DNA of 64,000 nt from Oceanobacillus rekensis (GTDB lineage Bacteria > Bacillota > Bacilli > Bacillales > Amphibacillaceae). This document shows, piece by piece, positions 50,867-61,135 of this stretch (positions within the stretch are counted from its first letter, which is position 1; each line of letters begins with the position of its first letter). A model generated the notes under the pieces. It was not told the origin of the DNA, did no database searches, and saw nothing but the letters and a program-made list of their open reading frames with translations. The stretch covers positions 436,223-500,222 of the forward strand of contig NZ_MTBQ01000002.1 in NCBI RefSeq assembly GCF_002153375.1, in the 5' to 3' direction. A program made the translations under genes and the position numbers.

Positions 50867-53380
50867 ATGGCTGGATTATTAACAAAAATTTTTGGTGATG
50901 GTAACCAAAAACAAATAAATCGATTACAAAAACAAGTTGATAAAATAGAAGCAATTGAACCGGAAATCGAAAAGTTATCAGATTCCGAACTTCAGAATAA
51001 AACAGAAGAATTTAAAGAACGCTATGCAAGTGGTGAAAAGATTGATGATATGCTGGTTGAGGCATTTGCTGTAGTGCGGGAGGCATCCAAAAGAGTGCTT
51101 GGTATGCGTCCATTTAAAACCCAATTAATGGGAGCTATCGCACTTCATGAAGGCAATATTGCAGAAATGAAAACAGGGGAAGGTAAAACCCTTGCATCCA
51201 CATTGCCGGCATATTTAAATGCTTTGGCAGGTAAAGGTGTTCATATCATTACGGTCAATGAATACTTGGCTGGACGGGATGCACAGGAAATGGGCAAGCT
51301 GTATGATTTCCTCGGGATGTCAGTTGGATTAAACGGTAATGGCTTAACGAAAGAACAAAAGAAAGAAGCATATGACCATGATATTACCTATGGTACAAAC
51401 AACGAATTCGGTTTTGATTATCTAAGGGACAATATGGTTTTATATAAAAATCAAATGGTACAGCGACCACTTCATTTTGCAATTATTGATGAAGTTGACT
51501 CCATCCTAATTGATGAAGCGAGAACACCGTTGATTATTTCAGGATCCGCAAAAAAATCTGCCACCCTTTATCAGCAGGCAGACGGTTTTGTAACAACCTT
51601 AAATGGGGAGACAGACTATACGTATGATGAAAAAACAAAAGGTGTTCAGCTAACGGAAGAAGGAATTAACAAGGCGGAACGTTATTTCTCCATTGAAAAT
51701 CTATTTGATTTGGACCATGTAGCCTTAACACATCATATTAATCAGGCATTGAAGGCACATGTTTCGATGCATCGTGATGATGATTATATGGTGGAAGAGG
51801 GAGAAGTTGTTATCATTGACCAATTTACAGGTCGTAAAATGAAAGGTCGACGTTACAGTGATGGACTTCACCAGGCAATAGAAGCAAAAGAACGATTGCA
51901 GATTCAGAATGAAAGTATGACACTAGCCTCCATAACTTTCCAGAACTTCTTTCGTATGTATAATAAGCTTGCCGGTATGACTGGTACTGCTAAGACTGAG
52001 GAAGAAGAGTTTAGAAATATTTATAATATGGATGTTATTTCCATTCCAACAAATCAACCCATAGCAAGGGATGATCGTGCTGATTTGATCTACAAATCTA
52101 TGGAGGGAAAATTCCGTGCAGTAGTAGAGAATATTAAAGAAAGAAATATAGCTGGGCAACCTGTGCTTGTCGGTACGGTTGCAGTAGAAACTTCTGAGCT
52201 TATTTCACAGATGCTTAAAAAAGCTGGCGTTAAACACGAGGTGCTTAACGCAAAAAATCACTATAGAGAAGCAGAAATTATTGAAAATGCTGGTCAGAAG
52301 GGCTCCGTTACAATAGCTACCAATATGGCTGGTCGTGGTACAGACATTAAACTTGGTGAAGGTGTGAAAGAAATTGGTGGACTTGCTGTGATAGGTACAG
52401 AACGTCATGAATCACGCCGAATCGATAATCAGCTCCGAGGGCGTTCCGGTCGACAGGGAGATCCTGGTATTACCCAGTTTTACTTGTCTATGGAAGATGA
52501 ATTAATGCGCCGGTTTGGTTCTGATAATTTGAAAGCAATGATGGAAAGACTTGGTATGGATGATACGCAGCCATTGGAAAGTAAAATGGTTTCCAAGGCT
52601 GTTGAATCTGCACAAAAACGTGTCGAAGGAAATAACTTCGATGCCCGTAAAACGGTCCTTTCCTATGATGATGTATTGCGTGAGCAAAGAGAGATTATTT
52701 ATAAGCAACGATTTGAAGTAATCGATGCGGATGAAAATTTACGTGAAATCATCGAGAATATGGTGGAGTCATCAATCAATCGTGTTGTTCAGACACATAC
52801 TCAGGACGATGATGAAGCGAATTGGGATTTAAAAACAATTGTAGAATATGCACATGGGAACCTCATGGATCCTGACGAACTTTCCGTTGATGATCTCAAG
52901 GGAAAAGAAGCAGCTGAAATTTCTGATCTACTGATGGATAAAGTACGTGCACGTTATGATGAGAAAGAAACGGAACTTACACCAGAACAATTCCGTGAAT
53001 TTGAGAAGGTAATATTACTCCGGACAGTAGATTCCAAATGGATGGACCATATTGATCAAATGGATCAGCTGCGTCAAGGGATTCATTTACGTGCCTATGG
53101 TCAAAATGATCCATTAAGGGAATATCAAATGGAAGGCTATTCCATGTTTGAAGAGATGGTTGCCTCAATTGAAGATGAGGTTGCTAAATACATCATGAAA
53201 GCCCAAATTCGTGAGAACCTGCAACGTCAGGAAGTAGTGAAAAACACACAAGCAGTTGCTGGTGGACAGGATGAGAAAAAAAAATCCCGTAAGCCCATTG
53301 TGAAGAGTCAAACGGTTGGACGCAATGATCCATGTCCATGTGGAAGTGGAAAGAAATATAAAAATTGTCACGGACAATAA
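50867..53380 (+). CDS. secA: Protein translocase ATPase SecA
   Basis: An 837-residue motor ATPase. [32 protein letters not shown] contains Walker A, and [20 protein letters not shown] is motif II with the SecA signature. The preprotein cross-linking and helical scaffold domains follow. The C-terminal zinc motif is [14 protein letters not shown]. It drives export through SecYEG. TTGAGGAGCGTTAGTAT precedes the ATG. It is the housekeeping SecA in the conserved hpf-secA-prfB order. Confidence 0.97.
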   Translation: MAGLLTKIFGDGNQKQINRLQKQVDKIEAIEPEIEKLSDSELQNKTEEFKERYASGEKIDDMLVEAFAVVREASKRVLGMRPFKTQLMGAIALHEGNIAEMKTGEGKTLASTLPAYLNALAGKGVHIITVNEYLAGRDAQEMGKLYDFLGMSVGLNGNGLTKEQKKEAYDHDITYGTNNEFGFDYLRDNMVLYKNQMVQRPLHFAIIDEVDSILIDEARTPLIISGSAKKSATLYQQADGFVTTLNGETDYTYDEKTKGVQLTEEGINKAERYFSIENLFDLDHVALTHHINQALKAHVSMHRDDDYMVEEGEVVIIDQFTGRKMKGRRYSDGLHQAIEAKERLQIQNESMTLASITFQNFFRMYNKLAGMTGTAKTEEEEFRNIYNMDVISIPTNQPIARDDRADLIYKSMEGKFRAVVENIKERNIAGQPVLVGTVAVETSELISQMLKKAGVKHEVLNAKNHYREAEIIENAGQKGSVTIATNMAGRGTDIKLGEGVKEIGGLAVIGTERHESRRIDNQLRGRSGRQGDPGITQFYLSMEDELMRRFGSDNLKAMMERLGMDDTQPLESKMVSKAVESAQKRVEGNNFDARKTVLSYDDVLREQREIIYKQRFEVIDADENLREIIENMVESSINRVVQTHTQDDDEANWDLKTIVEYAHGNLMDPDELSVDDLKGKEAAEISDLLMDKVRARYDEKETELTPEQFREFEKVILLRTVDSKWMDHIDQMDQLRQGIHLRAYGQNDPLREYQMEGYSMFEEMVASIEDEVAKYIMKAQIRENLQRQEVVKNTQAVAGGQDEKKKSRKPIVKSQTVGRNDPCPCGSGKKYKNCHGQ

Positions 53381-53465
53381 ATTAAATCTATTTTGATATG
53401 ATCTATTTTAGAAGGCATTTTTCTAAAAGAAATGAAACGAGAATTCTTCCGAAAAAAACATGCTT

Positions 53466-53600
53466 CACTAGTCCGGAATCACTCTGGGCGGTGACTCCTG
53501 CGGGGACAGCAAGACCAAAGAGTGATTTTCTCTTCGGAGGCTGGGGCCGTGCCCTAAGGTGCGCATCCGCCCAGAGCAATCCCAGGCGGTGGTAACATCT
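53466..53600. repeat. Repeat family A, copy 2: right-half-type element
   Basis: GGCGGTGACTCCTGCGGG at 53487-53504 is identical to 16998-17015, and GGCCGTGCCCTAAGGT followed by CGCAT and CGC also recurs. Only the right half type is present. The surrounding 53381-53774 gap otherwise carries just the prfB promoter region and holds no gene. Confidence 0.65.
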
Positions 53601-53774
53601 CAAATCTCAGAAGTAACTTGTTTCCATTATCATTGTTACAGATCTAAGATATATAGAAGTTACGTCGCAGCTTAACTCAACTTTGCGAGGCTTAAAAATC
53701 AACAATTATTTTTCAGTGGGATGAGTAATCGCAGTCCCAAACATTTATAAATAAATTAACCAGAGGTGAAAGTA

Positions 53775-54876
53775 ATGGAATTAGCAGAAATAAAACATGA
53801 ATTGGAAAAAATAGCTTCACGTATTGAAGACTTTAGGGGGTCTCTTTGACTTAGATGTCAAGAAGGCACGTATTGCTGAATTGGACATGCAAATGGCAGA
53901 TCCAGAATTCTGGAACAGTCAGGAGACTGCACAAAAAGTAATTAATGAAGCAAATGGTTTGAAGAGCTATGTGGAAAGTTTCCAGGATATGGAGGAACGA
54001 TTTGAAAATCTGGATGTTTCCTATGAATTGGTGAAAGAAGAAAATGACGAAGAATTGCTTGAAGATTTGCAATCAGAACTGCATATTTTTATGAAAGATG
54101 TGAATGATTTTGAATTGCAAATGCTTTTAAGCGAACCTTACGATGCCAATAACGCTATACTTGAATTGCATCCAGGTGCAGGTGGCACAGAGTCACAGGA
54201 CTGGGCAAGTCTTTTACTCCGAATGTACCAGCGCTGGGGTGAAGACAGAGATTTCAAAGTGGAGACACTTGATTATCTTCCAGGTGATGAAGCTGGTGTG
54301 AAAAGTGTTACCCTCCTGATAAAGGGGCATAATGCATATGGTTATTTAAAAGCGGAAAAGGGTGTACATCGCCTTGTTCGAATTTCGCCGTTTGACTCAT
54401 CAGGACGACGTCATACGTCATTTGTTTCCTGTGACGTAACACCAGAAATGTCAGATGATGTTGATATCGAAGTTAGGTCGGAAGATATTAAAGTGGATAC
54501 GTATCGTGCCAGTGGTGCGGGTGGTCAGCATGTTAATACAACCGATTCGGCTGTTCGAATTACACATTTACCTACTAACACGATTGTTACTTGCCAGAAT
54601 GAACGGTCACAAATCAAAAACCGTGAAGCTGCAATGAAAATGCTGAAGTCTAAATTGTATCAACTTGAGATTGAACGCCAACAGCAAGAACTGGATGATA
54701 TTCGAGGCGAACAAAAGGAAATTGGTTGGGGAAGTCAAATTCGCTCCTACGTTTTCCATCCGTATTCCATGGTTAAAGACCATCGTACAAATAAGGAAAC
54801 TGGAAACATACAGTCGGTTATGGATGGTGACATTAATATATTTATTGATGCCTATTTGAGATCGCAAATTCAATAA
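53775..54876 (+). CDS. prfB: Peptide chain release factor 2, programmed +1 frameshift
   Basis: The first 24 codons end GGG TCT CTT and then in-frame TGA at 53847-53849. The +1 frame continues GAC TTA GAT to 54876. AGGGGG just upstream and CTT TGA C form the classical autoregulatory frameshift site. The joined product has 366 residues, with [20 protein letters not shown] containing the GGQ peptidyl-hydrolysis motif. RF2 reads UGA and UAA stops and so controls its own synthesis. ACCAGAGGTGAAAGTA precedes the ATG. Confidence 0.96.
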
Positions 54877-55094
54877 GCATCTGGGTAAGATACATTTATT
54901 TAGAAAACTACTACTAATATTTCCCAACACTTTCATAAAGTTGGCATAATCATCCGCAACTGTTGGTATAGTAATGGTTTGACAAGATTTGAGAAGAAAA
55001 AGGAAAGTTAAGGAAAGTTTTAATAAATATCAAAAAGGTTATACTATATATAGGAAACTTTTTTAATAAGAATTTTAGAATGGGGGATTTTTTG

Positions 55095-55460
55095 ATGAAA
55101 AAATGGTTAGTAGCAGCTTTATTGGGAATCGTCTTAACATTAGCGGCATGTGGCGGTGGAGACGATGGGGCAACAGATGATACTGGTACAGATGATACTG
55201 CAACAGAAACAGAAGAATCAACAGAAGAAGGCACAGTGGACTCTGCAGCAGGTGAAGAAGTATATCAGGCAAACTGTGCAGCGTGTCATGGTGCAGATCT
55301 TTCAGGTGGAGCAGGTCCTGAATTAACGCAAGTAGGATCTAAATATTCTGCTGATGAAATTGCAGATATTGTCACAAATGGTAAAGGTAGTATGCCAGCA
55401 CAAAATGTAACTGGTGATGATTTAGATGCATTATCCAGCTGGTTAGCTGAGAAACAATAA
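55095..55460 (+). CDS. cccB: Cytochrome c-551 lipoprotein CccB
   Basis: A 121-residue lipoprotein. MKKWLVAALLGIVLTLAACG gives a signal peptide with lipobox LAAC. An acidic Thr/Asp linker follows, then the haem site CAACH and a distal methionine in GKGSMPAQN. It carries electrons on the outer membrane face. The ATG at 55095 is chosen because GGGGGATTTTTTG precedes it and the lipoprotein signal starts there. A strong terminator follows. Confidence 0.92.
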   Translation: MKKWLVAALLGIVLTLAACGGGDDGATDDTGTDDTATETEESTEEGTVDSAAGEEVYQANCAACHGADLSGGAGPELTQVGSKYSADEIADIVTNGKGSMPAQNVTGDDLDALSSWLAEKQ

Positions 55461-55471
55461 CATAAACGTAG

Positions 55472-55510
55472 AAAAAACTTCTGGACAACTACTTGTCCAG
55501 AAGTTTTTTT
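55472..55510 (+). terminator. Terminator of cccB
   Basis: AAAAAACTTCTGGACAA and TTGTCCAGAAGTTTTTT pair perfectly over 17 bases around six bases. Confidence 0.93.
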
Positions 55511-55688
55511 CTTTACATAATCTATATTACTGAATGAAATATAAATGTAATAATTTTATAACCAAAAATATTGTTGAAAAATGTTATAATGGGTTAGGAT
55601 TCTTGGAAGCATATGATGACACGGTGTAATTTGTCCTTTCAAGATAAACATAGAATGACAACAATAAATAAAAAGGTTGATATAAATT

Positions 55689-56375
55689 ATGATATTAATG
55701 AATGATATTTATAAAACGTATGCCAATGGTGTTACAGCTCTAAATGGTGTTAACGTAGATATAAAACAAGGTGAATTTGTCTATATTGTTGGCCCCAGTG
55801 GTGCTGGTAAGTCAACATTTATAAAACTAATATTCAGGGAAGTAAAACCGACCAATGGAAAAATCGTTGTCGGTGATATGGATTTGAGTAAGATAAAAGA
55901 GCGGAAAGTTCCATACTTACGCAGAAATATTGGCGTTGTTTATCAAGACTTTAAACTTTTACCAAAACTATCAGTCTATGAAAATATTGCATTTGCTTTG
56001 GAAGTTATTGAAGAGCCCCCGAAAAATATCCGCAATCGTGTCATGGAAGTGTTAGAACAGGTAGGATTGAAAAATAAAGCTCGTTTTCTTCCAAATGAAT
56101 TATCAGGAGGGGAACAGCAGCGTGTTTCGATTGCACGTGCCATCGTTAACAAGGCCAAAATTGTTATTGCAGATGAACCTACAGGAAACCTTGACCCCGA
56201 AACATCGTGGGAAATCATGAAAGTATTTGAAGAAATAAATGCTAGTGGAACGACAATTATCATGGCCACACATAGTAAAGAAATTGTTAACACGATAAAG
56301 AAACGTGTTATTGCTATCGAAGACGGATTAATTGTGAGAGATGAGCATAGAGGTGATTACGGCTATGAAATTTAG
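55689..56375 (+). CDS. ftsE: Cell division ATP-binding protein FtsE
   Basis: A 228-residue ABC ATPase with Walker A GPSGAGKST, signature LSGGEQQR, and Walker B IVIADEPTGNLDP. With FtsX it transmits energy across the membrane to activate a cell-wall hydrolase. AAAAGGTTGATATAAATT precedes the ATG. ftsX overlaps by 11 bases. Confidence 0.95.
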   Translation: MILMNDIYKTYANGVTALNGVNVDIKQGEFVYIVGPSGAGKSTFIKLIFREVKPTNGKIVVGDMDLSKIKERKVPYLRRNIGVVYQDFKLLPKLSVYENIAFALEVIEEPPKNIRNRVMEVLEQVGLKNKARFLPNELSGGEQQRVSIARAIVNKAKIVIADEPTGNLDPETSWEIMKVFEEINASGTTIIMATHSKEIVNTIKKRVIAIEDGLIVRDEHRGDYGYEI

Positions 56376-57258
56376 TACATTTAGAAGGCACTTACGAGAA
56401 GGGTTTAAAAATATATTTCGTAACGGTTGGATGACGGTTGCCTCAATTGGAGCAGTTACAACGACATTGATATTAGTAGGAGTATTTCTTGCTTTAGTGT
56501 TGAATTTGAATGAGATGGCAGTCAATATTGAAAGTGATGTTGAAATAAACACAATGATTGACTTAACAGCGACAGAGGAAGAAATCATTACAATAGGTGA
56601 TGAAATAGAGCAAATTAGTGGAGTCGATTCAGTATCGTTTTCCTCAAATGATGACGAATTGGCGAAATTAGTCGATAGTATGGGAGAAGAAGGAGAATCC
56701 TGGAGATTATTTGAACAGGATAACCCATTAAACCATGTGTACATCGTCAGGGCGCAAGTTCCTGAAGATACGGAACGAATTGCAAATGAAATCGAAACGC
56801 TTAGTGGTGTTGAAAGTGTAGTTTTCGGACAAGATGTGGTCGAGCAGTTATTCGAGTTTAATAAATATGCGCGAACCATTGGTCTTGTCTTGATTATCGC
56901 GTTGGTATTTACAGCGATCTTCCTTATTTCCAACACTATAAAAATTACGATTATGGCACGCAGTACTGAAATTGGCATTCAGAAACTAGTTGGAGCAACA
57001 AATGGATTTATCAGATGGCCATTCTTTATCGAAGGCTTGCTGCTTGGAATTCTAGGTTCGATTATACCAGTTGCAGTAATACTTGGTGGTTATTACTATT
57101 TGGATAAAAATTTCAGTGGAAATATATCCTTTAGTTTTGTAGAAATCCTACCATTTAGTCCATTTGCTTGGCAGTTATCACTGATGATTCTGATAATTGG
57201 AGCGGTGATTGGTGTCTGGGGTAGTGTAATGAGTGTCCGGAAATTCCTGAAAGTCTAA
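56365..57258 (+). CDS. ftsX: Cell division ABC permease FtsX
   Basis: A 297-residue protein with four membrane helices and a large extracellular loop after the first helix (VASIGAVTTTLILVGVFLAL). IQKLVGATNGFIRWPFFIEG is the conserved FtsX motif before helix 3. The ATG at 56365 has AGAGGTGATTACGGCT upstream and is preferred over an ATG at 56341 inside ftsE. It should signal to an extracellular peptidoglycan hydrolase; the next gene is a candidate. Confidence 0.94.
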   Translation: MKFSTFRRHLREGFKNIFRNGWMTVASIGAVTTTLILVGVFLALVLNLNEMAVNIESDVEINTMIDLTATEEEIITIGDEIEQISGVDSVSFSSNDDELAKLVDSMGEEGESWRLFEQDNPLNHVYIVRAQVPEDTERIANEIETLSGVESVVFGQDVVEQLFEFNKYARTIGLVLIIALVFTAIFLISNTIKITIMARSTEIGIQKLVGATNGFIRWPFFIEGLLLGILGSIIPVAVILGGYYYLDKNFSGNISFSFVEILPFSPFAWQLSLMILIIGAVIGVWGSVMSVRKFLKV

Positions 57259-57319
57259 ATGAAATAGGCAACAACAGAGAAACAACAAATCAATATTAAT
57301 TGAAAAGGGGAAATACGAG

Positions 57320-58798
57320 TTGAAAAAGCTAGCATCGGGCATTCTTATTGCTGTTTTAATTTTAACGACATTACCTGTAGATACGGAGCAGGTATCAGCT
57401 GAATCAATTGATACTCTTGATAAAGAGATCAAGGAATTAGAACAAGAGAAATCAAAACTAGACGAAGAGAATAATAAACTAGAAGATAAAAAGAAAGATA
57501 CCGAAAGTAAATTAGGTCAAAATAAAAACAAGCAAAGTACGGTTGAACAGGAAATCAATACAATAGATGATAAACTTTCAAAAACGCAAAATGATATCAG
57601 CACTAAAGAAAGTGAAATCACGGCTACAAATAACGAAATTGAAGAATTAACGAACAAGATTAACGAACTAGCTGATCGAATTGAGGAATTAAAAGAAGAG
57701 ATAGCGATATTACAAGACAGAATTAATAAACGCGATGCATTATTAAAAGAACGTCTGCGTGCGATCCAGCAAAATGGCGGTGATATGAAATATATTGAAG
57801 TTATCTTTGGTGCTAACAGTTTTGGAGACTTTATCAGTAGATCTTCAGCAGTCAATACGATAATGGATCAAGATAAAGATATTATGGAAGCACAAGCTGC
57901 AGATAAAAAAGCACTTGAAGCAAGTAAAAAGGAAGTAGAAGCAAGCAAACAAGAAGTGGAAACAAAGAAATTTGCAGTAGAAGATAAGAAAAAATCACTC
58001 GAAAACCAGAAACAAGAACTTGTAACCCTAAAAAATCAATTAGACAAACAAATATCCGAAAAAGAGACATTGATGGCATCATTGAAAGAGGAACATGGTG
58101 AACTGGAAGAGCATAAAATGAGTGTTGAAGAAGAACAACAACTTATAATTGCAGAAGAAAAAGCAAAAGAACAGGCGATTGCGATGGCTCAAGGTCAAAA
58201 AGGTGAGCTGGAACAACAGGCTAAAGAAGAAGCAGCAAGAAAAGCTGAGGAAGCTAGAAAAGCTGAGGAAGCGAAAAAATCGAATTCAAGTTCGAATTCA
58301 AATTCAAGTTCTGCTGAAACGAAATCAAGCCCTAGCCCTAGCTCTAGTCCTAGTCCAAGTGTGAGCTCAACTCCTGCACCAAGCAGCAGTTCTGGATCAG
58401 GAATATTTATAAAGCCAGCAGCGGGAGCAATCTCTTCCCATTATGGAATGAGATTCCATCCAATTCATAATTACAATAAATTGCATGCTGGTACTGATTT
58501 TGCATCACCTATTGGAACAACACTGGTTGCAGCTGCAGATGGTGTCGTAAGTACAGCAGGATGGATGAGCGGTTATGGAAATACAATTATGATTTCCCAT
58601 TATATCAACGGTAAAAGCTATACGACGCTTTATGCACATCTAAACAGTATTTCTGTATCTTCTGGACAAGCTGTGAGTCAAGGTCAAGTAATCGGTGCTA
58701 CTGGTAATACAGGCGGTTCGACTGGCCCGCATCTTCACTTTGAAGTACACCCAGGCGGATATAAAAATCCACAAAACCCGATGAACTATTTAAACTAG
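57320..58798 (+). CDS. M23 murein peptidase with coiled coil (EnvC/PcsB-like)
   Basis: A 492-residue exported protein. A signal peptide (LASGILIAVLILTTLPVDTE) leads to two long coiled-coil stretches (about residues 30-120 and 180-310), a Ser/Pro/Asn linker, and an M23 lysostaphin-type domain. HYGMRFHPIHNYNKLHAGTD and HLHFEVHP hold the zinc ligands. The layout matches EnvC and PcsB-type FtsEX partners. The TTG start follows GAAAAGGGGAAATACGAG. It follows ftsX by 61 bases, suggesting that it is the hydrolase or activator controlled by FtsEX. B. subtilis FtsEX instead uses CwlO. Confidence 0.9.
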   Translation: MKKLASGILIAVLILTTLPVDTEQVSAESIDTLDKEIKELEQEKSKLDEENNKLEDKKKDTESKLGQNKNKQSTVEQEINTIDDKLSKTQNDISTKESEITATNNEIEELTNKINELADRIEELKEEIAILQDRINKRDALLKERLRAIQQNGGDMKYIEVIFGANSFGDFISRSSAVNTIMDQDKDIMEAQAADKKALEASKKEVEASKQEVETKKFAVEDKKKSLENQKQELVTLKNQLDKQISEKETLMASLKEEHGELEEHKMSVEEEQQLIIAEEKAKEQAIAMAQGQKGELEQQAKEEAARKAEEARKAEEAKKSNSSSNSNSSSAETKSSPSPSSSPSPSVSSTPAPSSSSGSGIFIKPAAGAISSHYGMRFHPIHNYNKLHAGTDFASPIGTTLVAAADGVVSTAGWMSGYGNTIMISHYINGKSYTTLYAHLNSISVSSGQAVSQGQVIGATGNTGGSTGPHLHFEVHPGGYKNPQNPMNYLN

Positions 58799-58807
58799 TA
58801 TTTATAT

Positions 58808-58840
58808 AAAAGGCATTCCCAAACGGGCGTGCCTTTTTTC
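58808..58840 (+). terminator. Terminator of the ftsEX-M23 operon
   Basis: AAAAGGCA and TGCCTTTT with a 14-base loop, followed by TTCTTTT. Confidence 0.85.
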
Positions 58841-58863
58841 TTTTATACTCTTTGTTTAGTGTT

Positions 58864-59195
58864 AGTTGCTTATTTGGTCACAGAGTTGAGAGAAGTTGTG
58901 ACATAAAATAAGCAACTTCGGCGACCGCTCTGGGAAATTATACTGCGCACCTTAGGGTGGCTGGAGAGCCTCATCATGCTAGCGCATTTCACAAAGTCTC
59001 ACCTATGCCTTTCCTCCCGCTGGAGTCTACGTATATTTCCCAGAGCTGATAAGAAGGATGCTAACTAATTACTATACATGGAATAGATTAAGTACCATCA
59101 TACAACTTCACCAGTCCGGGTGAGCCGAAGCCCCGTTCCCTAAGGTGCGCATTCGCCAGGAGTAATCGCGGACGGCGGGAAAAATACATACCTAG
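58864..59195. repeat. Repeat family A, copy 3
   Basis: AGTTGCTTATTT at 58864-58875 pairs with 58906-58917 in an opening hairpin, extended by GTCACA/TGTGAC. The left half begins ACTTCGGCGACC near 58915 and ends in the 43 bases at 59005-59047 that are identical to copy 1. A 60-base AT-rich spacer leads to a shortened right half, CAGTCCGGGTGAGC to GGACGGCGGG. The region 58841-59477 holds no gene; 59196-59477 should contain the ctpB promoter. Confidence 0.75.
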
Positions 59196-59477
59196 ATTAT
59201 TAACCAGCATTTAAAAAATAAAAAATTTGGTTGGACAGGAAGTTCCCAGTCTCAATCTTTTAGAAAACAGGCTTCTTTTAAAAAGGATATTCAAAACGTC
59301 TATACAACTTTATTCCACAAATCCCAAAGAACAAAACCATAGTCATTCGTAACAGATAATGGTATGCTTTTCATATATAATTTTTCAACAAGTAAACATG
59401 AATGTTTCTTTATTCGTAAATTTTTTAGTAGCGCCATATACTGTAAATACAATGAATAATAAGTTAGAGGTGGAAAA

Positions 59478-60926
59478 ATGAAGTTAAAAAAAGCACAAAT
59501 TATACTCATTCTGGTTGCTGCACTATTTCTCGGTTTTGGTGGTGCATATGCTGGGGTACAGATCGCCGAGCCTGAGGCCTCTGAATCACAGAATGGAACG
59601 AAAACAGCCGGAAACGCAGATGGGACTGAGTTATCTGGTGATTTAACTAAGGTTGACCAGGCATATGATTTAATTAAGCAGAATTACTTGGAAGATGTGG
59701 AGGATGAGCAGCTGATAGAAGGGGCGATTGAAGGCATGCTCTCTACATTGGAGGATCCACACACTTCCTATATGGATGTTGAAACAGTTGATCAGTTTAA
59801 CGATCAAATTGAATCTTCTTTTGAAGGAATTGGTGCGGAAGTCAGTATGGTTAATGATTTAGTAACGATTGTTGCACCAATTAAAGATTCACCTGCCGAA
59901 AAAGCAGGTTTGCGACCGAATGACCAAGTGCTGACTGTAGATGGCGAAAGTCTCGAAGGCTTGAACCTAAATGAAGCAGTTGCGAAGATTCGCGGTGAAA
60001 AGGGTTCAGAGGTAGTACTGAAAATCCAGCGTTCAGGTGTTGCAGAAGCATTTGACGTTACTATTACCCGTGATGAAATCCCTGTAGAAACGGTATATAC
60101 TCATAAGGAAACAATTGATGGGAAAGAAACCGGTATTTTGGAAGTCACCAATTTTTCTGAAAATACAGCTGACGAATTCGAAGAACAGCTTGAAGCGCTG
60201 GAAAAAGAAGGTATTGAAGGACTTATCATTGATGTAAGAGGTAATCCTGGAGGTCTATTGAATGTAGTGGAAGAAATGCTAGCCTTATTTGTTCCGAAAG
60301 ATATTCCATATATCCAAATTGAAGATGGTAATGGTAATAAGGAAGAATATCATTCCCAATTAGATGAAAAGAAAGAATATCCAATTAGTGTTCTCATTAA
60401 TGAAGGAAGTGCATCAGCATCAGAAATCCTTGCTGTGGCAATGAAGGAATTGGGTTATGATGTTGTTGGAGAGACAAGTTATGGAAAAGGCACCGTACAA
60501 CAAGCAGTACCACTTGGTGATGGTAGTTCAATTAAATTGACAACCTTTAAATGGTTATCGCCAAAAGGTGAGTGGATAAATGAAACAGGTGTAGAACCAA
60601 CGATTGAAACAAAGCAACCAAAGTATTACTATACCTATCCAATCCAGGCAGAGGAATCATTTGCATATGATCAAACCTCCGAGGGAATTGGCAATATGCA
60701 AGTGATGCTTTCTGGGTTAGGGTATGACACAGGACGTACGGATGGCTATTTTAGTAAAGAAACAGAAACAGCTGTAAAGGCATTTCAAACAGATAATGAT
60801 TTGGATGCAACTGGTAAAGTAAACCAGGAAACTGCTGGTTTGATTGAAACACAGCTTATCGAAAAAGTCCGTAACGGGGATGACGATGAGCAGCTTGAAA
60901 CTGCACTGGAAGAGCTATATCAATAA
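59478..60926 (+). CDS. ctpB: Carboxy-terminal processing protease CtpB (S41)
   Basis: A 482-residue protease with an N-terminal anchor (IILILVAALFLGFGGAYAGV). A PDZ domain spans about residues 105-190 (LRPNDQVLTVDGESLEGLNL). The S41 catalytic domain has the serine in INEGSASASEIL and Lys337 in SYGKGTVQQA. The last 70 residues are a peptidoglycan-binding domain (YDTGRTDGYFSKETETAVKA). In B. subtilis CtpB cleaves SpoIVFA and SpoIVB-pathway proteins during sporulation. GTTAGAGGTGGAAAA precedes the ATG. Confidence 0.93.
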   Translation: MKLKKAQIILILVAALFLGFGGAYAGVQIAEPEASESQNGTKTAGNADGTELSGDLTKVDQAYDLIKQNYLEDVEDEQLIEGAIEGMLSTLEDPHTSYMDVETVDQFNDQIESSFEGIGAEVSMVNDLVTIVAPIKDSPAEKAGLRPNDQVLTVDGESLEGLNLNEAVAKIRGEKGSEVVLKIQRSGVAEAFDVTITRDEIPVETVYTHKETIDGKETGILEVTNFSENTADEFEEQLEALEKEGIEGLIIDVRGNPGGLLNVVEEMLALFVPKDIPYIQIEDGNGNKEEYHSQLDEKKEYPISVLINEGSASASEILAVAMKELGYDVVGETSYGKGTVQQAVPLGDGSSIKLTTFKWLSPKGEWINETGVEPTIETKQPKYYYTYPIQAEESFAYDQTSEGIGNMQVMLSGLGYDTGRTDGYFSKETETAVKAFQTDNDLDATGKVNQETAGLIETQLIEKVRNGDDDEQLETALEELYQ

Positions 60927-60953
60927 CAATTGGGAAGTAGGAATAAAGTGCCA

Positions 60954-60985
60954 GAAAATCCACGAGATGATGCTCGTGGATTTTC
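60954..60985 (+). terminator. Terminator of ctpB
   Basis: GAAAATCCACGA and TCGTGGATTTTC pair perfectly over 12 bases. Confidence 0.87.
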
Positions 60986-61135
60986 ATTTAAGTATGTAGG
61001 CTTTTAGGTTACCTGCAATGGTGAAACAGCAATATGTCGAAAAGGCACAATTTATAAATAGAAAAGCAGGGAAATAATAGAGATCTATCGAATAGTAGTA
61101 AAGATGGTCAATAGATATGAAGAAGGTGAAGCGTT

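Noticed and set aside
53403..53603. 65-66-codon frames on both strands downstream of secA
   Set aside because: They fall in the GC-rich repeat, whose composition keeps frames open by chance.
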